Source: Elysia chlorotica (lineage: Eukaryota > Mollusca > Gastropoda > Plakobranchidae). From it: 64,000 nt of DNA. The stretch covers positions 8,017 to 72,016 of the forward strand of contig RQTK01000003.1 of NCBI GenBank assembly GCA_003991915.1, in the 5' to 3' direction. A program made the translations under genes and the position numbers. The notes below the pieces were generated by a model that was not told where the DNA came from, searched no databases, and saw nothing but the letters and a program-made list of their open reading frames with translations. Positions within the stretch are counted from its first letter, which is position 1; each line of letters starts with the position of its first letter. Of this stretch, positions 1-9,800 are shown piece by piece.

Positions 1-24
1 GAGAAAGAGAGAGAGAGAGAGAGA
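1..24. repeat. (GA)n microsatellite at window edge
   Basis: Alternating GA from the first base; it continues off the left edge. Confidence 0.9.
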
Positions 25-307
25 TTTCCTCTAACAGGGAATACTAAATACATAATTTGAAATACCAGTAACAAAAATATTTACTAAAATGTACATAGAT
101 TAAAATGATGTGTATGTTAATGCATAGCTAAAAGATAAGTATTTAACCGTTTCTCTCTTACAATGATATATTAAACACAATATGAAAATAGTATATCACA
201 ACAAATTCTAATTTTCATTACAATAATTTAAATGATTATACCATTAGGGTGAAGAGATAAGAAATTTATCGACAGGTTAACAAGAGGATAATATTATAAT
301 GATTGCA

Positions 308-597
308 GTCGGATTTGTCACCAACTGGTTTGGTCGGTGTCAGTATGATATGACCGGCTGAAACAAGAGTCATGATAACCCCGCACTGTCTCCGTGTGAC
401 AAAATGTAAAAATGTCAGACATTATCCGAGGAATCCGTAGTCATACAGAATTTTCTTCATGAACCAAGTATACGATTGACGAGAGCATTGGTTTTCTCTA
501 TCTCTGTGTGTGACAGCACGTAAAATCGTCCCAGGACATGTCCACAAGATGGGCAATATATAGTACTGAAGTTGGACGTTAAACAACCAACTCAGCT
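308..597 (+). repeat. SINE copy, split in two
   Basis: The middle of the SINE family (ACTGGTTTGGTCGGTGTCAG) is at 325-420. The tail (GTGTGTGACAGCACGTAAAA, then the GTTGGACGTTAAACAACCAA tail) is at about 505-595. The two are separated by roughly 80 bp of unrelated sequence. Confidence 0.75.
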
Positions 598-1663
598 CTC
601 TTCCCCCCAAAAAAAACATAAATACGTGTAAAAAATATATTACAGCAGAAAGCAGAATATCAGTAAATAAAATATTAATAACAACATCTTGTAAAAGGTC
701 ACGTATATTAATATTGGCCAAGCGATAAGAAGTTAACGACTGAAGAATAGTATCACACTAATTGTCTTCACGATACATTGTAGGTCTCATGGGGGACATA
801 TCTATCGCCCATTGACATGGGTCATTCATGATAAGCGGTCCATGGTATGTGTGGACTTAGGACACACGTGTACTGTGACCAATATCATCACCATGATTAT
901 CACAGTCAAGAAAGTTACAAAGTGCAATAGTGTATTGAAAGCATGACCCGTCACATGCATAGTAAGAAACCTATTGCGAGAAGCACGTTTTTCTATACAA
1001 GAGTTTTCAAGAATTTTCCCGTGGCAAGTTGAAGCTTTCAGCATTTTGTTTTAAAAGATTGCCTAAATTATTGCAAACAACGATGTTTCCTTCGGGTTTT
1101 GAAGAAATCCAATTGATGAGAGTCAGGGTCAGTTCAACCCAAAATTCCTCAGTTTAGGGCAGATGTGCTCTCGTATCCTGGTAAAGGAAAGAAAAGCAAC
1201 AATTTATTAAAACGATTATGCAACTGTTTGTATCATCAAACTATAAATATTTTTGTCATGGCTTTTGTTCTCACCTGGGCCATAACAATAATTGTACCAC
1301 AAAAATATTTGTGTATGAAATACTTAACATTATATTGAGGGTTGATAAGCATGTGCGTTTTATATTCCCAAATCTGTATTTTAATCTTATATGAGACCTT
1401 AACAGAGACCATAACATGATATTCAATATAAAAAGTTAACTGGGTGAAAATGCCGTGTAGTCTGAATTCTATTACCTCGTCGCAATATAAGCCAGTTACG
1501 AACGCCAGACGTTAAAAAAAATCAACCAAATAATTCTATGAGCTTTTTTGTTGACTGGTGTAGACTTTTGAACATAATCTAAAGAGCGCTACCCTACAGC
1601 ACACGGATTAAAAGATGAGACCCTAAATATTCAGTAATAAAAGAAAGGAGTGGATGTTCAAAG

Positions 1664-1811
1664 GGTAGAACGCGCGGCTTTTATTCAGAAAAATTCCCAA
1701 TTCGATCCCCGCTCAAACTGCCTTGCCTTTTTTTCCTACTGGTTGGACGGGTTGTGTATTTTTGGCACATAATTATGATTTTTTTAAAACCACGTTGATG
1801 TTAAACAAGGA
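1664..1811 (+). repeat. Degenerate SINE remnant
   Basis: GGTAGAACGCGCGGCTTTTA and TTCGATCCCC resemble the tRNA-like head of the window's SINE family. CTACTGGTTGGACGG resembles its body, and GTTGATGTTAAACAA its tail. It is heavily diverged. Confidence 0.5.
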
Positions 1812-2404
1812 GAGAGGTTTGGTTCTTGATACCAAATATTTTGAACTGAGCCCGCGGAAAGGGTCTCTACTAAAATCAGGACGTACATTCTAACCCCGCA
1901 GCCACCTTGATTTTTATTTCACACGTATCAGTTATGGGTGACCGCCTAAGACAAGAGTAATGCTATTTTTTTTTACAAAGGATTAAGCTCAAGCTCTTAG
2001 CTGTACTATCATTTAAAACGATGCTAAAACACAACCACATCATTACTGCGTGGCTAGAAACATCATCTTAAAATGATACACTTTTCATCATTGGTTTCAA
2101 TAGATCAATAAGATATGTGTGGTAATCAATGTGAATTAGACAAAAATTAGCTAACTATTATTTATTTGAAGCTAGAGCCCTCTGAACATCCTACATTTAC
2201 CTTTCCCATTTAAAAAAAGGATGGACAATCCATATATGCAGGCCAATTGCTTTTTTGGTTCTCATTAAAATATGATCTCTGGTTCTACAACACCTCTTGA
2301 AATGCATTTGATGCTTTTTACACCGCCACAATTACCTAAAGATGCCAATTTGCGACTTCTTCCTGTTTGTTTTGGTTGCTTTACATATACCATTAAATAT
2401 ACTG

Positions 2405-2797
2405 TTAAATAAAAAACTTTCCCGTACAAAATGTCTCACCGTGCGTCACCTTCATTGCGAAGGTTCTCGACAGCGACTCGCTTTCTTCCCCGATGGTTGA
2501 CGGACCGGGCCGACAACAGCCGAACGTGTTGAAACAGAAGATCGTGAGTTTCCGCTCTAGCGCCGTGACGCCGTAGAAGCAGAGAAGGGCTAGGAGAACC
2601 ATGACGATGATGATTCCGATCACCAACGGAATTAGCCATCCCAGCTCTTTGAGATGGTCATTCCCCATAAATATGACAGGGTTGTATGTTGTTTCGGCGG
2701 TTGTGATGAGGTTTTTCTCAGTGCCTGGAGCTGTGGGTATGGTTTGGGTAATGAAACTTTGGGTTGTTGCTTTCATTGATGCGCTCAGTATCGCCAT
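2405..2797 (-). CDS. Probable exon of a single-pass membrane protein
   Basis: An open frame of 130 codons read leftward, unusually GC-rich for its surroundings, which supports real coding sequence. From the first Met (2797) there is a Thr/Ser-rich segment (residues 1-45, possibly O-glycosylated and extracellular). A hydrophobic helix follows at residues 53-75 (LGWLIPLVIGIIIVMVLLAL), then a basic and cysteine-containing juxtamembrane stretch (ERK, CFNTFGCCRPG), then an acidic/Ser-rich tail. No signal peptide is visible. The frame stays open upstream to a possible acceptor (TTTCAAG) near 2809, so this may be a last or internal exon of a longer gene rather than a complete protein. A possible donor (GTGACG) near 2450 would remove the last 15 residues. 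I do not recognise the family; a mucin-like or small type I receptor is possible. Confidence 0.5.
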   Translation of the reverse strand: MAILSASMKATTQSFITQTIPTAPGTEKNLITTAETTYNPVIFMGNDHLKELGWLIPLVIGIIIVMVLLALLCFYGVTALERKLTIFCFNTFGCCRPGPSTIGEESESLSRTFAMKVTHGETFCTGKFFI

Positions 2798-2819
2798 GAT
2801 GATGTCAACTTGAAAGTAA

Positions 2820-3600
2820 GCTATATTAGGCTTTGGTTTACTGTAATGTTATTGTAGTCGTTTTTAAGACCAACAGATCAAACTTGATACCATTCTTAGT
2901 CTTTAAAGACAATCTGACATGTATTTTTATTATACACAGTTTAAAAAATACGAAAATACAATTTTCCCTTAATCCTTAAAATCTAAGCTATATGCTGTGA
3001 CTAGAAGATAGCCTCATAAATAAAACGTAAGCTTTATAGAACTGCATGCTAATCTCAATTATTAAATTATTGACCCAAATGATTTGCAATAATCGTCAAC
3101 TAAATCTGTTTTTGTGGTGTTTATCACGGTAGCACGTCTCTTAACGCCTCCAAGGGCAATCCCAGAAGTATTTCTATAATTCAGAACTTTTATCAAACAA
3201 ATGTTCACAAAATCTTGAACTATAGGTTTTCAAATTACTTAAAATATCACGCCCTGAAAAGGAACTATAGTTATTCACTACATGCAAAGAGCGGCCAAGA
3301 CTACACAGTATCGTTCCTTAAAATGGAACTTTACCTATAGAGTTACTATTCACTTAATGAAAATGTCCTAATGAGCGAGCGGTCAAGACATCACAGTATC
3401 ATCCACTAAAATTGAACTGTAGACTTATTATGGACATGATTTAATAGATCATGTTGAGATACCAGTGTGGTAGAATCCTGGAAGATAACACAGAAGCATG
3501 TCACACACGTGACATCTGATAAACCGCAGGTATGAATCAGCCGGACAATCGAGGTTCGAAATGGTTGTCTACAGCTTGATACAGGCTTTGCTATTCGCAC
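2820..3600. other. AT-rich stretch without recognisable gene
   Basis: No exon-like composition or known repeat was recognised. A 74-codon frame at 3406-3630 (minus) has no family resemblance and runs into the minisatellite. Confidence 0.5.
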
Positions 3601-3609
3601 AGCGATTAC

Positions 3610-4110
3610 GGATGGCATAACCACGCCCATTTAGCCATTGGGGCTCCTGATCGCTCATTGGCTCCGTAGGTCTTACGTATGGCATAACCACGCCCATTTA
3701 GCCATTGGGGCTCCTGATCGCCCTTTGGCTTCGTAGGTCTAGGATAGAGCTTTCATTGTGTTGGTTTATGGGTGGCATAACCACGCCCGTTTAACCATTG
3801 GGGCTTCTGATCACTCTATAGATATGTAGGTCTTATGGATGGCATAACCACGCCCATTTAGCCATTGGGGCTCCTGATCACTCTATAGCTCTGTAGGTCT
3901 TGCGGATGGCATAACCACGCCCATTTAGCCATTGGGGCTCCTGATCACTCTATAGCTCTGTAGGTCTTGCGGATGGCATAACCACGCCCATTTAGCCATT
4001 GGGGCTCCTGATCACTCTATAGCTCTGTAGGTCTTACGGATGGCATAACCACGCCCATTTAGCCATTGGGGGTCCTGGTCGCTCAATGGCTCCGTAGATC
4101 TAGGATATAG
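3610..4110. repeat. 67-bp minisatellite, seven copies
   Basis: The unit starts GGATGGCATAACCACGCCCA and is 67 bp long. Copies begin at 3610, 3677, 3770, 3837, 3904, 3971 and 4038. Spacing is exactly 67 bp except 93 bp between the second and third, where about 26 bp (AGGATAGAGCTTTCATTGTG...) is inserted. A nearly identical segment (AGGATATAGCTTTGATTGGC) follows the seventh copy, and a diverged one (AAGATACAGCTCTGATTGGA) lies near 4287. The array therefore grew out of a longer parent sequence. Confidence 0.95.
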
Positions 4111-4779
4111 CTTTGATTGGCTTGGTTTGGACGCTGTCGCAGATTGCCTTATCGATCATCTTCGATTTTGTTATGGGCCTCAGTTTCGCAAGTCTCTGGT
4201 GATGCTAAAGGCGATTGCAGATGACATAATCCAGACCCTTATAAGGCATGAAGTTTTTTCTGATCGCTCATGGTCGCCGTAAATCTAAGATACAGCTCTG
4301 ATTGGATGCCGCTAGAGCCTTGACACGTCGTCTTCGTTTTCGCCATGGACTCCGTGATCACAAAAACTCCACTATGCAGAAAAAAACAACAACAACAAAG
4401 GCCTGACCAAGAAACGAGGCGGCTTAAATGAAGATCTTAAGTTAAAGCCATTATAGCGTAAATTAACCTAAATTATAGACTACCACTTTAAATACATAAT
4501 TTAACAATTCTTTAAATATTTGAGAAAAACAAGATTATACTATAAAAATACAGCATTTTTTGGAGAGTGTGGGTGTTTTCTTGTTTTGTTCGTTTGCGTG
4601 GTGTACAAGGTGAAATTGCATCTTGAACTTGCCTGGCTAATATGTATTATAACGTATAACGCTGGTCATCCAGGACTCTAAAAGATTGTATAGCCTCTTT
4701 TGTCGTGCGTTGTTACTGTCTTGTTTCCAATGGCATCCAGTATGAGGTAAAAACAACTTCCTTTCGTACACGAATCTGT

Positions 4780-4940
4780 TGATTGGTTGGTTGGTTTCTC
4801 AAAAACCACCGTATGCTAAAGGGTTACATCGCGGACCGTTTCCAAGACTAAAGTCTGACAATTGAACATGCTGCCACACAAAGACAGAGCGAGGATGACA
4901 AATTCATGTCTCAGAATGGTCACATGATGCTGAGTTGCTA
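4780..4940 (-). repeat. Diverged SINE, minus strand
   Basis: In reverse it carries the family's body features: the complement of CATGCTGCCACACA, AGACAGAGCGAGGATG and GGTCACAT. Confidence 0.65.
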
Positions 4941-5188
4941 ACATCGATCTAACCAGTAAGGGATGTAATTCAACAATTAAAAAAAAAAATGTCTTCGAAC
5001 CAGGTATTAAAATCTAGTGTTGATCTTTTTATAAAAGAAATTCAGTTTTATAGGATATTGATCAAACTAAACCAACAGCACGATTTAAACAATAATCCTC
5101 CAAAAACAAAAACACCCTTAACAATGAAAATAAACAAAAGAAAGAACCCAAAAAGGTATTTTTGATTGAAAATTAGACTGCACGCACA

Positions 5189-5218
5189 GATGTCTATTAA
5201 TAGCTATTAATAGACATC
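5189..5218. repeat. 30-bp perfect palindrome
   Basis: The half-site GATGTCTATTAATAG is followed directly by its exact reverse complement with no spacer (15 bp per arm). No gene is adjacent. It may be a cruciform-prone site or a transposon remnant. Confidence 0.95.
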
Positions 5219-5332
5219 AGTGACTCAACGTTGTGTTATTAAATGTTGACCTTTTATTCTTGTACCTTACATGACGGCAGTCACACCCAGTAACAGAGGG
5301 GGTGTGGTGGGCTGTAGCCCTGTGGTAGACTC

Positions 5333-5345
5333 ACTGCTGCTGCTG

Positions 5346-5425
<80 letters not shown>

Positions 5426-5426
5426 G
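5333..5426. repeat. (CTG)n/(CTA)n trinucleotide array
   Basis: Five CTG units pass into about 26 CTA units. A short (AGT)n run lies at 5472-5489. Poly-Ser, poly-Leu and poly-Val frames across it are translation of the repeat, not genes. Confidence 0.95.
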
Positions 5427-5893
5427 CAGTTGGACATAAATGGTAGCATAGGGCTCGAATCACGGACTTTCTAGTAGTAGTAGTAGTTGTTGTAATTTTG
5501 CATATAATAATGCAAAAGCTAGTAAAATAACTTATATTAATAAAAAAAAACAACAGCAAAAAACAACCCTGATATAAAATACTATTCTCCTCCATCTATG
5601 CCAAAACATCAACTAAGTGTGCCCTTTCTCATTCATGAAACCCGCACAGTAAACGCTAAATGCTAGTGGGTGTTTTAAGGTAGTACAGCGCAGTTTAAAA
5701 TACACCAAAACAAAGTAGGCTTGGCAGGAGCACAGTGGTAGCAAAAGCAATCAGTTTCCCTTTTGTGATTTGCCCATAACTAAGGTAACTAGCTTTTAAG
5801 ATCAAGATCTATCTAATCTAGATCTAAATATAACATTTATATCCTTCAATCGAAGCTGTACAAGCAATTAATGTTGGATCTTCACTGTGAAGT

Positions 5894-6377
5894 CTCGGTT
5901 TGATACTTCTTGAGTTTTGTGGTCCCTTACTTGTGGGCTTTCAAATGGGTGGGTGGCTGAGTGGTCGTACGGACCAGTTATGTACGCTTAGGTGGGTGGG
6001 CGAAATTCGTTATAAAATACCTGTCAGCTGCACACCTTGTCTTTTTGTTGTTATTTTTTTATTATTGACATGATTTGTTTGATTAAAAAGACAGGTAGTT
6101 ATTCGATTGTATTCAATTTTTTATAACACGCATGCAATGCAGGCGAGGAAGGGGGGTGGGAACGAACATACACAAGCACATGAAATTGATGTGTTAATCG
6201 ACCAACTCAACTCTCTATCTATCTCTCTCTCTCTCACAGTCACTTGCTCTGTCTCTCTCCTTGGATTGGCTGACTCCGATGTAATCGAATCCCACCCACT
6301 CGTATCGAATTTCACCCACACACCCATTTGATCGCCCACAGGCTAGGGACCACAAAACTCAAGGAGTGCCCTCGGTT
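5894..6377. mobile_element. Foldback/MITE element with long TIRs and 7-bp TSD
   Basis: The 470-bp body (5901-6370) is flanked by the direct repeat CTCGGTT (5894-5900 and 6371-6377). Its ends are inverted repeats: CTTGAGTTTTGTGGTCCCT starts at about 5908 and its reverse complement ends at about 6362. Similarity continues inward through TGTGGGC, TCAAATGGGTG and GAAATTCG, for roughly 100 bp of imperfect inverted repeat. The centre holds a CT-rich run. No transposase is encoded, so it is a non-autonomous DNA element. The superfamily is not identified. Confidence 0.8.
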
Positions 6378-6892
6378 CTGTTTATATATTAATTATTACT
6401 GGCAAATAGATTTTAAACTAGATATCTCTTTTCTTTCTTAAAATACCTAGATTTCAATTTTTATTTTCTCAAATTAAGTTGTAATGCGCTAACATACCAT
6501 GCCTGAATCAAACACCACTTCCACAATTTGCTGATATTTCATAATTTCTTTTGTTGGTTTTAAAAATTTTCTTAAGAATGAAATGGCGGCTTTGCATCAA
6601 ACTAAGGATACAGCTTGATAGATAGAATCAAATTCTGAAATCATTATAATAAAGCTTAATATGATCCACCATGTGACATGTCCCAGTCATTCCTTTTTTT
6701 TATGCCCCATTATTTCCAATGTGCACAATTTTATGCTTTGGTTTATAGTACTGTTTAAAAAAAGTTGAAAATAGATTTTAAAGTTTTTTGAAGGTATAGA
6801 TTGTGTTTTTTTAAAAATTATAATTGGACTGGGTTGTGGTTGTTGTTGTTAGCTAATACTAATGTAAAAAAATTTTCTTCTGAACAGAAAAT
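6378..6892. other. Upstream region of the ankyrin gene
   Basis: AT-rich. A splice acceptor (CTTCTGAACAG) ends at 6887, five bases before the start codon of the ankyrin gene. The 5' UTR therefore begins in an upstream non-coding exon that I could not place. No TATA box or CpG cluster stands out. Confidence 0.5.
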
Positions 6893-9800
6893 ATGGGTAA
6901 AGAAGCAGATTTGCTTAAGGCTGTTAAGAATGTGGATACCTTAAAAGTTCAGGTTTGTATTGTCAAACATACATGTTTACAGTGGAGCATTTATAAATAA
7001 TGTACAGTGTACAATGATCTGTTACATTATTTATCATATCAGTTGTGTTGGGTAGATATAACATAGGTAATAAATTAATTGCACAGCATTTCTACAATTT
7101 TTTGCTTTTGGTCTAACATTGAATGCATAAGTTTGATTTGAGGTCAACATAAAAAAAGTCTAAGCATTGCTTTTTTGCAATTGTCAAAATGCCATGTAAA
7201 GATTGTAATATACACACTATGCACTGCTTAACATAAAAATTTTCTCCATTATTTCTTTTCCTCTGCCTAGAAACTTCTGTCTTCAACAGTAAAGAAGAAG
7301 AATGAGGAGAGCTTCTGTTGGAATAGTGTGGACACGGGTCACAAGATCAGAGTGGAGCTGAGACATATTAATGTGAACATTAGAGAACCTGACACGGGCT
7401 ACACACCTTTACTGCTGGCAGTCCTTCATGGTAAGAGGAGGGAGGGGCGGGGAGGAGGGGTGGAAATAGGGAGGAATAGAGATAGAGAGTGAAGTTATGT
7501 TGGGTTTATTGCTTCTAAGCGTCCAACGTCAGCTTTTTGTAGGCTTTTGAGATTTATGTATATTTAAAAGAGGTTTTAATTCCTGATGAGATCGTTTTGA
7601 ACAATGTTTAAAGGTTTTTAATGTGATTATTCTACACTTTTATGATTGTTGATAGTTGTTTTTCTTTTCTCTTTTACCAATTCTAATGCAGGCTCGAAGG
7701 AAATAGCAGAGCGGTTGATTTTCAATTGTGCTGATGTCACTGCAAAAGATGTGAAAGGGTAAATTTAGTCTATGCACATTTTTAGTCTATGCACATTTCT
7801 ATTGCGAAAAATTGTAGACGTTGGTTTGGCTTGATCATTCATAGGCAGAACCTTATTTGAGTTTATGTCATTTAGACATGCATTGTGTGAGAGTAAGGTT
7901 TAATCAGTTTCTGCACAGCAAAATTTTAAATATTTGTACTCATTTCTTTATCCATTAGACTCAACACCTTTTAACATAATTTATAAAGATTAAATACTTT
8001 GTCAAGCTTTTGCTATAAAATTATAAATCAAAATCATAATAAATTATTTGTAGGAATTGTGCAGTATTGACTTTTTTTATTGACATGTTGTAGAATAATA
8101 ACTGAGTAAAAAGAGGAATTTCTAAATCCTCTTTTTTTTCTCTATTTAGGGCTTACAATTTAATTTTAAATTTATAAAAGTTATTGTAATATATTGAGAA
8201 AAAAAATTTATTTGTGAATTTTCCCTTTCATTTCTATAACTTCTAATAAGGGATACTGAAAATATTGATTTTCACAGCAATACTGGTCTCCATCTGGCCG
8301 TCTTTCATGGGCGCCTTGACGTTGTTGAGCTCATGATCTTTAACGATGCTGAGGTATAAAAAAACAAACTATACTAGTTCCATAGTAAATAGCTGGAGGA
8401 AAAAAGAAGGGGCCAAGAGAGAAAATGATGGAAAGATATAATATGTTCCTTATCGGATGGACGTAGGAATGAGCAACACTTAGTGGGTATGGGAGAATTT
8501 TGATAGTTGTAGATTATGTCACAAAGTGTCCCATTGGCCAATAAGGTTTTGGGAGAGCACCCTGAAGTGGAGAAAATATTTTTGAAGTTTATTGTGTGTT
8601 TGAGTTTGCCGGAGGTTGTCAATGAATGTTTATTTCTGAAAGCTTTAGTCACACCTGACAGATTTTTTATGCCTCTACTTTTATTAAGGTTTTGAAAAGT
8701 ATTGAAAAGTTATGTGCAAGGGAAGTTAATGAATAAAATAATTTGTGAATAGCTACTTAATGAAAGAGAACCTCAGAAATGTATTTACGAAGAGATATAA
8801 TGTGCATTTAATTTGGCAATTTTACAAAATATAGAAACTATTAACAAATTAATGGCAAAAGTTTTTATGACAAAAGAAACAGATATGATAAGCTTTATGG
8901 CGAAAATAAGATTCTCTAAGTACATTGCCCCAACCAGATACATGGGATAAGAGTAGAAGACAGAATTTTAGAATTTATGTGGTCACATGGCTTTTATAGT
9001 TTTACTGGGGAAAGTTCATGAACTGAATGGGCTGACCTCTCACTGTTTATTTTTTCTTCTTTGTTCAGATCAACTCACAAAATGAAGATGGAAACACTGC
9101 ACTGCATATTGCCTGCGAAACATCAGTGGATCAAAGGGTCAAGATCATTTGCAAGCTTATTCAGGTGTTTACACTTGTTTTTAATTAGGTTGATAAACTG
9201 TAGAAGTCACAAAATCTTTGCAATAGATCTATATTAATCCTTTTTCTCTTCAGGTAGAAACACATTTTTCAGTTTTACTTAGAGGTAAGAAACAGTTGTG
9301 GACATAGTTTTCAATTTCTGTCCTAGTTCAAAATGATTGATCAGAGGCACAACAGGTAGAAACACATTTTTCAGTTTTACTTAGACACACAAAATAATTG
9401 TGAACATAGTTTTCAATTTTTTCTTAAATGTTTGATCAGAGGGACAAAAGCATTTGCAAGCTTATTTAGGTATTATCACAAGCTCTAAACTCAATATACT
9501 GAGTTGGGAACTCTGAAGGAGATCTAAATTAAACCTTTCACTCTTTGAGTTAAATTGAAACAAATCTGCTTTTTTCTAAGCTCACTTCTGTGGGCATTAG
9601 ACTACAAACTTTTTCACAAGTAAATTTGGACAGGTGCAGTTTGTATGATTAAACCATTCATATGCATAAAACTAGTGAAAACTAGTTCCTGTCATATTGT
9701 CTTTTTATTGTATTTTAAGAGTAATAAATGACTTCTAGCATTGCGTTTAATGCAAATAGTTACCATGACAATTTTTTTTGCTTTGTTTAGTGCCGTGATA

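Larger units (their letters stand above)
25..2404. other. AT-rich intergenic sequence, no gene recognised
   Basis: No open frame here resembles a known family, and none has convincing splice borders. Two SINE remnants lie in it (about 308-597 and 1664-1811) and are listed separately. Short open frames at 422-721 and 826-1044 (minus) overlap SINE-derived or featureless AT-rich sequence. Confidence 0.6.

Noticed and set aside
2601..2813. 70-codon plus-strand frame
   Set aside because: Antisense of the membrane-protein exon; the minus frame has the coherent transmembrane helix.
3610..4110. CRISPR-like array
   Set aside because: Repeats are directly adjacent 67-bp units with no variable spacers, in a eukaryotic intron-rich context; a minisatellite.
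5267..5595. Poly-Ser, poly-Leu and poly-Val open frames
   Set aside because: Six-frame translation of the CTG/CTA array; no non-repeat sequence with family resemblance.
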